A stretch of DNA of 64,000 bases from Bacillus sp. E(2018) (GCF_005503015.1 NZ_SCOL01000001.1:1426001-1490000), one strand, 5' to 3'. Numbered from the stretch's first letter, positions 24,691 through 34,715 are shown. Notes: generated from the sequence alone by a model not told the origin. Translations and numbers: made by a program.

Positions 24691-24823
24691 AAGTTGATTG
24701 TAGCGGAAGGTTGCCGACTCCTACGGGACGAGCGGTCAGGTGGAGACTCCTAATGGCGCAAAGCGGCAGGAGGCTCACCGTTCGCCCCGTGGAAAGCGTG
24801 CAACCTGGAGCGGAAATCAACTA
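24691..24823 (+). repeat. Interspersed hairpin repeat, copy 1 (base form)
   Basis: About 130 bp that folds on itself: terminal GTTGATT/AATCAAC, AGGTTGC/GCAACCT, then ACGGGACGAGCGGT against ACCGTTCGCCCCGT, and an inner GGTGGAGACTCC/GGAGGCTCACC. It has two CAG sites (24737-24739 and 24767-24769) separated by a 30-bp middle segment and carries no extra module at either. It starts 18 nt after the ileS stop codon on the strand opposite the genes. Confidence 0.9.
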
Positions 24824-24840
24824 CTTCCAATGAACAGCTT

Positions 24841-27606
24841 TTAAGCGTAATGTTTCTCAACGATCTCTGCACAGCTCGCGCAAAGTGTTGGATGACTCTC
24901 GTTCTTCCCAACATCTTCAGAAACAACCCAGCAACGTTCGCATGTTTCACCTTCTGCAGAGCTAACCGAAACAGCAACATGCTCATAGACTCCTGCAGAT
25001 TCTGGAGCTTCTGACTTCACTCCTCCAACTTCAGCTTTAGAAACGATAAAGAGCTTATTCAAGTCTTCTACTGATTCTAACCATGGTTTTAAAGCTTCTG
25101 TCGGATAAAGAGTAATGGAAGCAGTTAGTGACTTACCGATTGTTTTTTGGCTTCTTGCTTCTTCAAGTGCTTTTAATACTTCGTCGCGAACGTCCATGAA
25201 TACATCCCAGTCTTTTTCAAGCTTTTCAGTACCTTGGTAGTTTTGCACTTCTGGCATTGTTGTTAATTGAACACTTACTTCATCAACGCCCGGAATGTAT
25301 TCCCATACTTCATCAGCTGTGTGAGAAAGAACAGGAGCAGAAAGCTTAGTAAGTGCCATTAATGATTGATAAAGCACAGTTTGAATGCTGCGGCGTTTAT
25401 GATCGTCCTCTGCTTGAATGTAAAGAGTATCTTTTGCCATATCTAGATAGAACGAACTTAACTCAATCGTGCAGAAGTTGTGAATCGTATTATATACCGT
25501 AATAAACTGATATTCTTCGTAAGCTTTTTTTACTTTAGCTACTACTTTATCCAGTTTAACCATCATGTATTTTTCTAAATCAGGCATATCATCAAACTTC
25601 ACAGAATGCTGACTCGGATCAAAACCATGCAGGTTACCTAACAAGAAACGAAGGGTATTTCTGATCTTACGGTATACTTCAGCAACTTGTTTTAAAATGT
25701 CGTCAGATACACGTACATCTGATTGGTAATCAACAGACGATACCCATAAACGGATGATATCTGCACCTAGCTGCTTCATCACCTTGATCGGATCTAATGT
25801 ATTACCGATTGACTTACTCATCTTACGTCCTTCTCCATCCAATACAAAACCATGGCTTAATACAGCTTTGTAAGGAGCTTTACCAGTGATTGCAACAGAT
25901 GTAGATAGAGATGAGTTAAACCATCCACGATATTGGTCAGATCCTTCAAGGTAAAGATCTGCAGGTCTTACTAAATTCTCTCTTTCTTCAAGAACACCCC
26001 AGTGAGATGTACCTGAATCAAACCAAACATCCATGATATCCGTCTCTTTAGAGAAACGGCCATTTGGGCTATGAGGTGAAGTAAATCCTTCCGGAAGGAG
26101 ATCTTTTGCTTCTCTTTCAAACCAGATGTTTGATCCATGCTCTCTGAACAATTCTACAACGTGACCAATTGTTTCTTCTGTAAGAATTGCTTCGCCATCT
26201 TCACCATAAAAGACTGGGATTGGGACACCCCAAGCTCTTTGACGAGAAATACACCAGTCTTCACGATCTTTAATCATGTTGTGTAAACGTGTTTCGCCCC
26301 AAGTGGGTACCCAGTTTACTTCTTCAATCGCAGAAAGCATATCTTCACGGATTCCTTTGATCGATGCAAACCATTGAGCAGTTGCTCGGAAGATTACTGG
26401 CTTTTTCGTTCTCCAATCATGTGGATAAGAGTGAGTGATGAATGAAAGCTTCAGAAGTGCACCTTTTTCTTGTAATTGTTCCGTGATCGGCTTATTCGCT
26501 TCATCGTAGAACAATCCTTCAAAACCAGGTGCTTCTTTTGTCATAACACCTCTGTCATCAACCGGACACAAAACTTCTAATCCGTATTTTTTACCTACTA
26601 AAAAGTCATCTTCTCCATGACCAGGAGCTGTATGGACACAACCAGTACCTGCATCCGTTGTTACATGGTCACCAAGCATAACTAGTGAATCACGGTCATA
26701 TAGAGGGTGACTGGCTACGGCATGCTCAATGTCAGCACCTTTAAATCGTTTCACTACTTCAGCTTGTTCCCACTCAAATTCTTTTGTTAATGATTCTAAT
26801 AGGGCTTCAGCAACAACATATTTTCCATTTTCTGTTTGTACAGAAACGTAATCTAATTCTGGATGTACAGAGATTCCTAAGTTCGCTGGAATCGTCCATG
26901 GAGTTGTTGTCCAGATTACAAGTTTCTCATCTGCATCAAGAACACCTTTTCCATCCTTTACATCAAACGCTACATAGATTGAAGCTGAGCGTTTATCTTG
27001 ATACTCGATCTCTGCTTCTGCTAATGCTGATTCAGATGATGGAGACCAATATACGGGTTTTAAACCTTTGTAGATCAAATCTCTTTTGGCCATTTCGCCG
27101 AACACTTCGATCTGTCGAGCTTCGTACCCTTTATCTAATGTGATATATGGGTTATCCCAATCACCACGAACACCTAGACGTTTAAACTGCTCACGCTGAT
27201 GATCAACTTGCTTCAATGCATACTCTTCACAAAGCTTACGGAACTCTGCAACTGTTAGTTCTTTGCGTTTTACTTTACCGCTTTTCGTTAGTGCTGTTTC
27301 GATCGGCAGCCCGTGAGTATCCCAACCAGGAACGTAAGGAGCATAGTGACCTGTCATCGATTTAAAGCGCACGATGATATCTTTTAAAATTTTATTCTCT
27401 GCGTGTCCGATGTGGATATCACCATTGGCATAAGGTGGTCCATCATGCAGGATAAACGGAGGTAAATCCTTCGTATTTTCTAACACCAAATTGTAGATGT
27501 CTAGTTCTTTCCACTTGTCTTGAACAACAGGTTCTCTTTGAGGAAGATTTCCTCGCATCGGGAACTCTGTTTTCGGCATTAATAACGTGTCTTTATAATT
27601 CATCAT
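24841..27606 (-). CDS. ileS: Isoleucyl-tRNA synthetase
   Basis: Class I aminoacyl-tRNA synthetase charging tRNA-Ile. HIGH motif in [16 protein letters not shown] near residue 60, KMSKS in [10 protein letters not shown] near 600, and a C-terminal zinc site formed by CERCW and CASC. 921 aa, the B. subtilis length. Two adjacent ATGs follow GGAGG; the first is annotated. Expression is controlled by the upstream T-box. Confidence 0.97.
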   Translation of the reverse strand: MMNYKDTLLMPKTEFPMRGNLPQREPVVQDKWKELDIYNLVLENTKDLPPFILHDGPPYANGDIHIGHAENKILKDIIVRFKSMTGHYAPYVPGWDTHGLPIETALTKSGKVKRKELTVAEFRKLCEEYALKQVDHQREQFKRLGVRGDWDNPYITLDKGYEARQIEVFGEMAKRDLIYKGLKPVYWSPSSESALAEAEIEYQDKRSASIYVAFDVKDGKGVLDADEKLVIWTTTPWTIPANLGISVHPELDYVSVQTENGKYVVAEALLESLTKEFEWEQAEVVKRFKGADIEHAVASHPLYDRDSLVMLGDHVTTDAGTGCVHTAPGHGEDDFLVGKKYGLEVLCPVDDRGVMTKEAPGFEGLFYDEANKPITEQLQEKGALLKLSFITHSYPHDWRTKKPVIFRATAQWFASIKGIREDMLSAIEEVNWVPTWGETRLHNMIKDREDWCISRQRAWGVPIPVFYGEDGEAILTEETIGHVVELFREHGSNIWFEREAKDLLPEGFTSPHSPNGRFSKETDIMDVWFDSGTSHWGVLEERENLVRPADLYLEGSDQYRGWFNSSLSTSVAITGKAPYKAVLSHGFVLDGEGRKMSKSIGNTLDPIKVMKQLGADIIRLWVSSVDYQSDVRVSDDILKQVAEVYRKIRNTLRFLLGNLHGFDPSQHSVKFDDMPDLEKYMMVKLDKVVAKVKKAYEEYQFITVYNTIHNFCTIELSSFYLDMAKDTLYIQAEDDHKRRSIQTVLYQSLMALTKLSAPVLSHTADEVWEYIPGVDEVSVQLTTMPEVQNYQGTEKLEKDWDVFMDVRDEVLKALEEARSQKTIGKSLTASITLYPTEALKPWLESVEDLNKLFIVSKAEVGGVKSEAPESAGVYEHVAVSVSSAEGETCERCWVVSEDVGKNESHPTLCASCAEIVEKHYA

Positions 27607-27661
27607 CTTTCCTCCTTCATTACGATAAAACGTGACAGATGACCAAAAGTACCATATGAAA

Positions 27662-27930
27662 ACAAAAAAACCTTCTCGCCCCTACTGCATGTTAACAGTA
27701 GGGACGAGAAGGTTATCCCGCGGTACCACCCTAATAGGTTCGTATTAAAACACGAAACCCGCTTAGTCATCCGTAGCGTGGATGAAGCGCCTGAACTTAC
27801 TGCTTTTTCAGTCCAGGAACTCAAGGGTGATCTTCGAATACTTCTCTATACTAGGCTCGCACCATTTCCTAGATCGCTTGAATAGATAAAAGTAATTTAC
27901 TGTCCCCGTCTTCGTCACATATTAATCTTA
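27662..27930 (-). promoter_or_regulatory. T-box riboswitch upstream of ileS
   Basis: The minus strand carries the T-box AGGGTGGTACCGCGG (27718-27732) followed by a strong terminator (CCTTCTCG..CTACTG / CAGTAG..CGAGAAGG, 27671-27713) and a T run. Upstream is stem I with the AG-bulge region and GGTGCGAGCCTAG, and an ATC isoleucine codon at about 27829-27831 in the specifier loop context GAAGATCACC. Uncharged tRNA-Ile would stabilise the antiterminator and switch on ileS. Confidence 0.95.
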
Positions 27931-27966
27931 GAAAAGTATATGCGATTTTTCAAAGTAATGTCAAGC

Positions 27967-28470
27967 TTACGACTTTACTTCTTGAAGTTCATAGCCTTCA
28001 AGATTATCTGGTGCATTCAAAGAATCCCAGTCGTCGTTCTTTAACATTTCAAGTTGAGCTTCGATCAACATTTTGAAACGTGTTCGGTAAACAGAAGACT
28101 GTTTCTTTAATTCATCGATTTCCATTGAGATCTTTCGAGATTTAGATAGAGACTCGTTAATGATTCTATCCGCATTTTTTTCAGCTTCTTTAACAATTAA
28201 ACGAGCTTCTTTCGTAGCTGTTCGCTTAACTTCCTCCCCAGTTTCCTGAGCAATCAGAATCGACTTATTTAAAGTTTCCTCAATATTTTTAAAATAAGAG
28301 ATTTTTTCTTCAAGGTTCGCTACCGTTTCCTCTAGTTCTTTCTTTTCTCGGATCACTGTTTCATAATCTTTGATGACTTGATCTAGAAAGTCATTCACTT
28401 CATCTTCACTATACCCTCTGAAACCTCTTGTGAATTCCTTATTATGAATATCCAGTGGTGTTAAAGGCAC
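27967..28470 (-). CDS. divIVA: Cell division initiation / polarity protein DivIVA
   Basis: Coiled-coil protein that binds negatively curved membrane at poles and septa and recruits Min and other factors. The N-terminal lipid-binding domain begins PLTPLDIHNKEFTRGFRGY, followed by long heptad-rich coiled coils. The frame has an ATG five codons earlier, but it is part of the GGAGGTGG ribosome binding site; GTG at 28470, 8 nt later, matches the family N-terminus (167 aa). Confidence 0.94.
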   Translation of the reverse strand: MPLTPLDIHNKEFTRGFRGYSEDEVNDFLDQVIKDYETVIREKKELEETVANLEEKISYFKNIEETLNKSILIAQETGEEVKRTATKEARLIVKEAEKNADRIINESLSKSRKISMEIDELKKQSSVYRTRFKMLIEAQLEMLKNDDWDSLNAPDNLEGYELQEVKS

Positions 28471-28546
28471 AACGGCCACCTCCATTGATGCATTATTTTT
28501 TACCTAATTTCGACAAATTTTCTGTCATTCCTTCTATTTAAGGAAA

Positions 28547-29320
28547 TTATTTTAAAAGTCCGTACCGGATACGCCACTTCTCTTTCTTAGTCGTTCCCTC
28601 GATCGCGATGAGTTTACTCCGGCCAAATCCTCTTACAGAAAGCTCATCACCTTCCATTAATTCAGTTGAAACATGATCAACGATTTTGTGGTTGAGCTTG
28701 ACTCGTCCTCCTTGTATCAGGGGAGATGCTTTTGCACGAGACAGGTTGTACACCTCAGCGACAATCACATCAAGTCGTAGTGAAGACACAGTACCGCTCT
28801 TTTCGTTATATTCAGTCTTTACTTCTATTAATTCATCTTCTTGAATAGTATGTAACTTTACACCTGTCTTACCGACTTTCGTTAAGTTCAACTCAATAAA
28901 TCCAGCGATCTCAGTTGCACAAATAAATTGAACGCGATCTTCTGAAATTAAAATATCACCATACTTCCCTCTTTTAACACCGATGTTCATTAAGGCTCCT
29001 AAAACATCTCGATGTTCAATCGAAGAGAATTTTGCAGGATATTGAATGTTATAAGAGACTAATTGAAAATCTTCGTTTTGAGCTTCAAAATAATCCGGAT
29101 AAATCAATGCTCTCTTCCGTTCAGAAAAAGAAGAGCCTCCCCATAAAGAGAGGCGAACTTCTGTATCGTTACCAACGATGGTTTTTACGATTTCTTGTTC
29201 TCTTGGATCAAGAAAGTCCGTCAATCTCGGACTATACCTCTCGAGCACTTCCGACTTCCAGTGCAAGACTCGATCCACAAATTCATGCTCTTCTGGTCTG
29301 TAATGCTGATAGATACTCAT
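28547..29320 (-). CDS. ylmH: S4-domain RNA-binding protein YlmH
   Basis: 257 aa with a C-terminal S4 domain (LRLDVIVAEVYNLSRAKAS, about 180 onwards). Its B. subtilis counterpart has the same length and is reported to act with RqcH in ribosome-associated quality control on stalled 50S subunits. It lies between ylmG and divIVA in the conserved ylm cluster, whose other members act in division. Confidence 0.92.
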   Translation of the reverse strand: MSIYQHYRPEEHEFVDRVLHWKSEVLERYSPRLTDFLDPREQEIVKTIVGNDTEVRLSLWGGSSFSERKRALIYPDYFEAQNEDFQLVSYNIQYPAKFSSIEHRDVLGALMNIGVKRGKYGDILISEDRVQFICATEIAGFIELNLTKVGKTGVKLHTIQEDELIEVKTEYNEKSGTVSSLRLDVIVAEVYNLSRAKASPLIQGGRVKLNHKIVDHVSTELMEGDELSVRGFGRSKLIAIEGTTKKEKWRIRYGLLK

Positions 29321-29328
29321 ATGATCTC

Positions 29329-29610
29329 CTAGAGTGAGCGAGCTATCATCTCTGCGATCGCCGATACACCAAAGCGTGCAAAGTGCAGTGCCATCAAAGC
29401 TACGATTGGTGAAAGATCAATCATGCCAAGAGGCGGAATAATCTTTCGAAAAGGAGATAAATATGGTTCAACGAGTCTGGCGATCACTTGACCGATGGAT
29501 GACTCACGAGCGTTCGGAAACCAAGATAATAGTATGTACCCGATAATCATGTAATAGTAGATCTGAATAAGAGTTAGTACTACGTCTTCAACTGCAAAGA
29601 TCATATTCAA
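29329..29610 (-). CDS. ylmG: YggT-family membrane protein YlmG
   Basis: 93 aa with two hydrophobic segments around the conserved YILLSWFPNARES and PYLSPFRKIIPPLG motifs of the YggT/YlmG family, linked to division site organisation in several bacteria. Start is uncertain: TTG at 29610 is 7 nt from AGGTG, while ATG two codons later is 13 nt from it. Part of the ylmD-to-ylmH cluster. Confidence 0.9.
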   Translation of the reverse strand: MNMIFAVEDVVLTLIQIYYYMIIGYILLSWFPNARESSIGQVIARLVEPYLSPFRKIIPPLGMIDLSPIVALMALHFARFGVSAIAEMIARSL

Positions 29611-29629
29611 TAATTTTCACCTGCCTGAT

Positions 29630-30052
29630 TTAATCTTCTTCCATCATTTCTGATATTGTTCCGGAAACATCAACATTTTCAGGAGTACACAAAAATGTAT
29701 TCGGTCCTAACTTTTGAATGTCGCCACCGATTGCATAAACAGTCCCTGATAAGAAGTCTACGATCCTTTTTGCTTGATCATGCGGAATTCTTTGTAAATT
29801 CATAACGACAGCTCGTCGATTCTTTAATTGATCCGCGATATCTTGTGCTTCTGCATATACACGAGGTTCTACAAGAACAACTTTAACTTGTTGTTGAATA
29901 CTTTGAAGACTTACCACGTTCGGTTTTCCTTTTTTCGTATGAGAAGGTGTGATTTCCTCTTCTTCTGGCATTGATTCTTCCTCATATTCTTCTTCATACT
30001 CATAGTCGTCTTCTAAATCAAAAAAACGCTTGAATTTTGTTTTTATTCCCAT
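29630..30052 (-). CDS. sepF: Cell division protein SepF
   Basis: FtsZ-binding protein that tethers and bundles FtsZ at the membrane. [20 protein letters not shown] is the N-terminal amphipathic membrane anchor followed by a very acidic linker; the globular core (about 55-135) has VVNLQ-like [20 protein letters not shown]. 140 aa, start after GGAGG. Sits between ylmE and ylmG as in B. subtilis. Confidence 0.95.
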   Translation of the reverse strand: MGIKTKFKRFFDLEDDYEYEEEYEEESMPEEEEITPSHTKKGKPNVVSLQSIQQQVKVVLVEPRVYAEAQDIADQLKNRRAVVMNLQRIPHDQAKRIVDFLSGTVYAIGGDIQKLGPNTFLCTPENVDVSGTISEMMEED

Positions 30053-30064
30053 CTATTCCACCTC

Positions 30065-30745
30065 CTAAAATTCTTTTCCTACTAAACTCGTCCCTATTCT
30101 AATAAATGTTGCACCTTCTTCAACAGCAATCGAAAAATCGTTAGACATACCCATAGATAGTTCAGTACATGGAGCATGAACCATCTCTTGTTTCTGTATT
30201 TCCAATTGAAGTTGCTTTAATGTAGAAAACACGTTTCTGATTAAGGATTCATCATCAGTAAAAGGTGCCATAGTCATAAGTCCGACAACCTTAATACGAT
30301 CGTAGTCTTTTAATTTATCGACAAAAGCGACCACATCTTTTACTGGCAAACCATGTTTGGAATCTTCTTCTGCTACGTTTACTTGAACAAAGCACGAAAT
30401 CGTCTTTTCTGCTCTCTTTTGAATCTCACTCGCCAAACTTAAACGGTCTAATGAATGAATATAATCCACATGTTCGATCACATCTTTTACTTTTCTAGTT
30501 TGCAGCGTTCCGATAAAATGCCATTTAACAGGTAGATTTTTCAGAAATTCTTTTTTAGATAGCAAGCCTTCTATCCTGTTCTCACCGATATGTTCAATAC
30601 CTGCTAAAACAGCATCTTTTGTTGTTTCATTACTCACATATTTCGTCACAGCAATCAAATTAACGCCCTTTGAAGATCTGTTTTTTTTCTCACAAGCTTT
30701 TTGAATTTCATTCAAGATGTGTTCTTTGTTTTCTTTTATACCCAA
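30065..30745 (-). CDS. ylmE: YggS-family pyridoxal phosphate homeostasis protein
   Basis: PLP-binding protein without known catalysis that balances vitamin B6 pools. The PLP lysine lies in LIAVTKYVS near residue 35, with GENRIEG and WHFIGTLQTRK downstream and MGMSNDF near the C-terminus, all family hallmarks. 226 aa. Confidence 0.92.
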   Translation of the reverse strand: MGIKENKEHILNEIQKACEKKNRSSKGVNLIAVTKYVSNETTKDAVLAGIEHIGENRIEGLLSKKEFLKNLPVKWHFIGTLQTRKVKDVIEHVDYIHSLDRLSLASEIQKRAEKTISCFVQVNVAEEDSKHGLPVKDVVAFVDKLKDYDRIKVVGLMTMAPFTDDESLIRNVFSTLKQLQLEIQKQEMVHAPCTELSMGMSNDFSIAVEEGATFIRIGTSLVGKEF

Positions 30746-30753
30746 TTTCTTGA

Positions 30754-31575
30754 TTAATCCCCTTTCCTGCCTATATAACTCATCATTCTTCCCGTCTTGC
30801 CCCTGTCTTTACGATGCGAAAAGAACACGTCGTTTTGACAGCTGGTACATTGATCTGAAACTAAAATATTTTCAGGCAGTACCCCAGCTTTTAAGAGAAG
30901 GATTTCATTTAGTTTTTTCAAGTTTAATTGATAGTTTCCAGCTGGATTCTTCTTATAAACAGTGTCTTCAATATCTCCGTCTAGTGCTGCTCTGACTTCT
31001 TTAATGACCCGATCATCTACCTCATAACAGCAATGCCCTATAGAAGGACCAATAGCGGCTCGTACCGTCTTCACGTCAACATTCTCTTTAGTCTGCCACG
31101 TGTTGACCATTGCTGGACCAATTTTCGCAACTGTTCCCTTCCATCCCGCGTGTGCGAGTCCGATCAAGTTATCGTTGGGCGAAAAAAAATAGAGAGGAAC
31201 ACAGTCCGCATACAGTGACGTTAAAAGGACATTTTCTTCTGATGTATATAAGCCATCTGTATCAGGAATTGCCGTTTCAAAATCTAAAGAACCTAAACCT
31301 CTGTCTTCTTTAGATACTTTAACAATTTTTTCAGCATGAACCTGTTTAGAGCCTATCCAATTTTCAATAGGAAAGCTGATTTCATCTGAAAATAATTTGC
31401 GGTTTTCACGAACCGTATCTGGATCATCATTCACATGAAAACCCATGTTCATAGAATGAAAGGGCATTGTACTATTCCCGCCTTGACGTGTTGTGAAACC
31501 CGCTAGAACCTTAGAATTTATCTTCTGCCAACTCTGTATTGCAAGATGCTTTCCAGATTGTTCAAATGTGCTCAT
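30754..31575 (-). CDS. pgeF: Peptidoglycan editing factor PgeF (YlmD, multicopper-laccase-like fold)
   Basis: Purine nucleoside phosphorylase / laccase-domain family enzyme; the E. coli member removes L-Ser from wrongly made UDP-MurNAc peptides. Family residues are visible in TSLYADCVPLYF, GLAHAGWKGT and GPSIGHCCYEV. 273 aa, ATG after AGGAGGAG. First gene of the ylmD-ylmE-sepF-ylmG-ylmH series. Confidence 0.9.
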   Translation of the reverse strand: MSTFEQSGKHLAIQSWQKINSKVLAGFTTRQGGNSTMPFHSMNMGFHVNDDPDTVRENRKLFSDEISFPIENWIGSKQVHAEKIVKVSKEDRGLGSLDFETAIPDTDGLYTSEENVLLTSLYADCVPLYFFSPNDNLIGLAHAGWKGTVAKIGPAMVNTWQTKENVDVKTVRAAIGPSIGHCCYEVDDRVIKEVRAALDGDIEDTVYKKNPAGNYQLNLKKLNEILLLKAGVLPENILVSDQCTSCQNDVFFSHRKDRGKTGRMMSYIGRKGD

Positions 31576-31632
31576 ATGTATGTACTCCTCCTGGAAAGTT
31601 TTATCTTTATTTTACCACAATTTAAAGCAAGA

Positions 31633-31673
31633 AAGAAAAAAGAACCGTTTATTTCAATTGATCAAACGGTTCT
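31633..31673 (-). terminator. Intrinsic terminator at the end of ylmC
   Basis: Stem AGAACCGTTT / AAACGGTTCT followed on the minus strand by T-rich sequence; the 3' end of ylmC is contained in the hairpin. Confidence 0.8.
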
Positions 31674-31933
31674 TTAACATATTCATTTAATTCGCTAGCT
31701 TCCATATGTCTAACAAGAATAACATCTGCACCGATCTTAACAATGTTTCTCCAAGGTATCACGATGTCGTTCTCTCTTGCAAAAAACCCAAGCATCTTTC
31801 CAGCTCCAGGGATGATGATCGCATCTATCTTTCCTGTATTTAAGTTGATTTCAAGATCAGCTATATGACCGAGCTTTTTCCCATTTGCTACGTTAACCAC
31901 ATCTTTCACTTGAAAATCTGAAATCTTATTCAT
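31649..31933 (-). CDS. ylmC: PRC-barrel protein of the YlmC/YmxH family
   Basis: 94 aa with a single PRC-barrel (ISDFQVKDVVNVANGKKLG at the N-terminus). Function unsettled; the family is sporulation-associated in Bacillus and Clostridium. It follows sigG, with a sigG terminator between, and has its own terminator, so it is probably monocistronic. ylmA, which lies between sigG and ylmC in B. subtilis, is absent. Confidence 0.88.
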   Translation of the reverse strand: MNKISDFQVKDVVNVANGKKLGHIADLEINLNTGKIDAIIIPGAGKMLGFFARENDIVIPWRNIVKIGADVILVRHMEASELNEYVKEPFDQLK

Positions 31934-32000
31934 CTACGATCCCCGCCTTTCTTATTTCAGTATATGAAGGACAAAGCTATTTCATGTTTCTGTCCAAAAA

Positions 32001-32027
32001 TAAAAAAAACCCGTAGAAACGGGTTTT
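32001..32027 (-). terminator. Intrinsic terminator after sigG
   Basis: AAAACCCGT/ACGGGTTTT stem with a 4-nt loop and eight T on the minus strand, starting right at the end of sigG. Confidence 0.9.
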
Positions 32028-32808
32028 AGCTGCTTTGGATATTTTTATTCATCTGAGAGATCGCTGCTTTCTCAAGTCTTGATACTTGTGCCTGTGATAT
32101 ACCGATCTCATCCGCTACTTCCATTTGCGTTTTCCCTTGAAAGAAACGCATCGTTAAGATCATCTTTTCTCTATCATTTAATCGGCGCATTCCTTCTTTT
32201 AAAGCAATCTCTTCAATCCACTGCATGTCTTTTGCTTTATCATCGCTGATTTGATCCATCACAAAGATCGGATCACCACCATCATTATAGATCGGTTCAA
32301 ATAGTGAAACTGGATCTTGAATGGCATCAAGTGCAAAGACCACTTCTTCTTTCGGTACATCTAGAGCTTCTGCAATCTGTTGTGCGGTTGGCTCCCGAGA
32401 TAGTTTGTTCATAAGCTGATCTCGAACTTGCAGTGCTTTATATGCGATATCCCTTAAGCTTCTGGAAACTCTTATCGGATTATTGTCTCGAAGATATCGG
32501 CGGATCTCACCAATGATCATCGGAACTGCATAGGTTGAAAACTTAACATTCTGACCTAGATCAAAATTGTCTATGGACTTCATCAGCCCAATACACCCTA
32601 CTTGAAATAAATCATCTACATGCTCTCCGCGGTTGTTGAACCGTTGAATGACACTCAGAACGAGTCTGAGGTTTCCGTTAACCAAAGTTTCGCGTGCATC
32701 AGGATCACCTTTATGCATCTTATCAAAAAGAATACGCATCTCTGGATTTTTTAAAACAGGAAGCTTTGATGTGTCAACTCCGCAAATCTCAACTTTATTT
32801 CTTGTCAA
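32026..32808 (-). CDS. sigG: RNA polymerase sporulation sigma factor SigG
   Basis: Late forespore sigma factor. N-terminal MTRNKVEICGVDTSKLPVLK (SpoIIAB-interaction region in B. subtilis), region 2 with DNFDLGQNVKFSTYAVPMII, region 4 with MEVADEIGISQAQVSRLEK. 260 aa, identical to the B. subtilis length. Downstream of spoIIGA-sigE in the conserved order and with a candidate sigma-G-type promoter of its own. Confidence 0.97.
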   Translation of the reverse strand: MTRNKVEICGVDTSKLPVLKNPEMRILFDKMHKGDPDARETLVNGNLRLVLSVIQRFNNRGEHVDDLFQVGCIGLMKSIDNFDLGQNVKFSTYAVPMIIGEIRRYLRDNNPIRVSRSLRDIAYKALQVRDQLMNKLSREPTAQQIAEALDVPKEEVVFALDAIQDPVSLFEPIYNDGGDPIFVMDQISDDKAKDMQWIEEIALKEGMRRLNDREKMILTMRFFQGKTQMEVADEIGISQAQVSRLEKAAISQMNKNIQSS

Positions 32809-32843
32809 GTCTTTTCCCTCCTGCCGGGAGCTAATTTCAAATT

Positions 32844-32874
32844 AAGTATCACCGAACGGAGGGAAATTTATGCA
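32844..32874 (-). promoter_or_regulatory. Candidate sigma-G/sigma-F promoter of sigG
   Basis: TGCATA (32869-32874), 18-bp spacer, GATACTT (32844-32850) on the minus strand resembles the forespore consensus TGMATA-N17/18-CATAMTA. It starts transcription about 30 nt before the sigG ATG, fitting the known autoregulation of sigG. Confidence 0.5.
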
Positions 32875-32929
32875 ATTGTCATTTTAGAGAAAAGGGTAAA
32901 AACAATTCAAAAGCTATATAAAATAAATG

Positions 32930-33652
32930 CTAAACCATTTTATTAAATTCTTTTTGAAGTCTCTTTATGATCCTTTTTTCCAGCCTTGAAATATAAGACT
33001 GAGAAATTCCGAGCATATCGGCAACATCTTTTTGTGTTTTTTCTTCACCGCCTGAAAGCCCGAAGCGAAGTTCCATAATCTGTTTTTCACGATCGTTCAA
33101 TGTAAAAAGGGCTTTTAATAAAAGCTTACGATCAACATTAGCCTCAATTCTGCGTGTAATGATGTCGTCCTCAGTACCTAGAACATCTGAGAGTAAAAGT
33201 TCATTCCCATCCCAATCCACATTCAATGGTTCATCAAACGATACTTCTGAACGTGTCTTATTGTTACGTCGTAAATACATCAAGATTTCGTTCTCGATAC
33301 ACCGTGAAGCATAAGTGGCGAGCTTGATCTTTTTTTCTGGATTAAACGTGTTTACGGCTTTAATCAAGCCGATCGTTCCAATACTGATTAAATCTTCAAT
33401 ATTAATCCCTGTATTCTCAAACTTTCGTGCAATGTATACGACTAAACGAAGGTTTCTTTCGATCAAAAGAGATTTGGCAGCCTGGTCACCAGATGGAAGC
33501 TTTTCAAGCAGAACCGCTTCTTCTTCTTTACTAAGCGGAGGCGGTAAAGCTTCATTGCCACCAATATAATAAATCTCATCTGACTTCAGCCCCAACTTGA
33601 ATAGTAACTTATACCAGTACATCGTCATTTTTAAACGCCACTTATTAAACAT
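32930..33652 (-). CDS. sigE: RNA polymerase sporulation sigma factor SigE precursor
   Basis: Early mother-cell sigma factor made as inactive pro-sigma-E. The first ~30 residues (basic and aromatic, ending [14 protein letters not shown]) are the membrane-associated pro-sequence removed by SpoIIGA. Region 2 has [20 protein letters not shown] and region 4 [19 protein letters not shown]. 240 aa, one longer than in B. subtilis. It follows spoIIGA by 54 nt. Confidence 0.97.
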   Translation of the reverse strand: MFNKWRLKMTMYWYKLLFKLGLKSDEIYYIGGNEALPPPLSKEEEAVLLEKLPSGDQAAKSLLIERNLRLVVYIARKFENTGINIEDLISIGTIGLIKAVNTFNPEKKIKLATYASRCIENEILMYLRRNNKTRSEVSFDEPLNVDWDGNELLLSDVLGTEDDIITRRIEANVDRKLLLKALFTLNDREKQIMELRFGLSGGEEKTQKDVADMLGISQSYISRLEKRIIKRLQKEFNKMV

Positions 33653-33706
33653 GTTAACTCCCCTTTCACATTATCTTCTTTTAAGTACTTTCACGTATCG
33701 CTGTTG

Positions 33707-34618
33707 TTAAGACGCTTGTACATGTTGTAGGTACATCTTAGGATGAACGATTGCATCAAACTGACCTTCGCTAGATAATACCGTCCAGCTCAAGCCTATG
33801 AGACACTGCGGAGATGCTACCGATACTCCATCCTTTTCAATTTCAACGGTATCTGGTTTGATACAAGCTAAAAACTGTTGATGTCCCACTGCTCGGTACG
33901 GTACGATTCGAAGTCTGTTCAGCCAAGGATGCTCATTATCATCTGTATTCATGGCAAGCACGTCTTTGGCAGCAATTCGAATGGTTTCCGGAAAAGAATC
34001 ACCATGTTTGTTCATATCAAGAATCATGACTGGCATTTTAGAAATGGGATCGTATAATTTATTACCGGTATCAATAAGTCCATTTGCAGATATCAAGATC
34101 TGGTCTATTTTGATAGTAACTTTGACAAGACTGTTGGAATCCATTTTTTCCACAGAAATATCATCTACTCTTTTCTTTGAAAAGTACCAAAGAAGAGGAA
34201 CACCTGCTACTACAAAAAGCCAGCTGACCGGATCACCCATCCCTGAACTTTTTGTCGTGATAACTCCATTCATAATCACTGCATCACTTTGCATAAAATA
34301 ATGAAGACCGAAAATACCTCCACCCGTTACAAAAGAAACAAAATAAAACATAGCGATATTTTTCATGACAAACTTAAATCGCTTAAAGCCAAACGCCACA
34401 ATCATAATAAAAATCGATAAGATAAATTTCATGATTGGCTGCGAAAATAACATTAGTTCTGGAAAGATTACTAAAAACACATAACTTGAAGCTAATAACG
34501 AAGCGAATAGGATTCTCTTTTTCGATGCATTGCGCTTGAGCACATACGCTGTCAGAGAGATTAGAACATAATCAATGCAGAAATTAAGAAACCAAATGAC
34601 ATCCAAATAAAGGGTCAT
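33707..34618 (-). CDS. spoIIGA: Sporulation sigma-E factor processing peptidase SpoIIGA
   Basis: Membrane aspartic protease that cleaves pro-sigma-E upon signal from SpoIIR. About five transmembrane helices occupy residues 1-150 and the soluble protease domain carries Asp183 in LIDTGNKLYDP, the position of the catalytic Asp in B. subtilis. 303 aa, ATG after AAAGGAG. Transcribed with sigE from a Spo0A-type promoter. Confidence 0.95.
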   Translation of the reverse strand: MTLYLDVIWFLNFCIDYVLISLTAYVLKRNASKKRILFASLLASSYVFLVIFPELMLFSQPIMKFILSIFIMIVAFGFKRFKFVMKNIAMFYFVSFVTGGGIFGLHYFMQSDAVIMNGVITTKSSGMGDPVSWLFVVAGVPLLWYFSKKRVDDISVEKMDSNSLVKVTIKIDQILISANGLIDTGNKLYDPISKMPVMILDMNKHGDSFPETIRIAAKDVLAMNTDDNEHPWLNRLRIVPYRAVGHQQFLACIKPDTVEIEKDGVSVASPQCLIGLSWTVLSSEGQFDAIVHPKMYLQHVQAS

Positions 34619-34647
34619 TGGTTTTCTCCTTTCTTAAATTTGAAATC

Positions 34648-34681
34648 AGTATAACGTATAGGTTGTTTGAAAGTCTGTCAG
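34648..34681 (-). promoter_or_regulatory. spoIIG promoter (sigma-A with 22-bp spacer, Spo0A-activated type)
   Basis: On the minus strand CTGACA (34676-34681), a 22-bp spacer, then TATACT (34648-34653). This abnormally long spacer is the known signature of the B. subtilis spoIIG promoter, which needs Spo0A-P. It lies 30 nt before the spoIIGA start codon. Confidence 0.8.
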
Positions 34682-34715
34682 TTTATGAGAGAAGTAAAGT
34701 TCTTATTTTCTCTAT

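Larger units (their letters stand above)
24503..24840. other. 338-bp gap between ileS and lspA
   Basis: No gene. Contains copy 1 of the interspersed hairpin repeat directly after the ileS stop, then an intrinsic terminator, then the lspA promoter region. B. subtilis has ylyA in this position; nothing like it is seen. Confidence 0.75.

Noticed and set aside
24503..24820. Open N-terminal extension of lspA by 106 codons
   Set aside because: It reads through an intrinsic terminator and part of a repeat, has no family resemblance, and a TTG with GGAGGA at 24502 gives a normal-length enzyme.
24750..24986. 78-aa frame overlapping the 3' end of ileS
   Set aside because: Out-of-frame shadow of ileS and the adjacent repeat.
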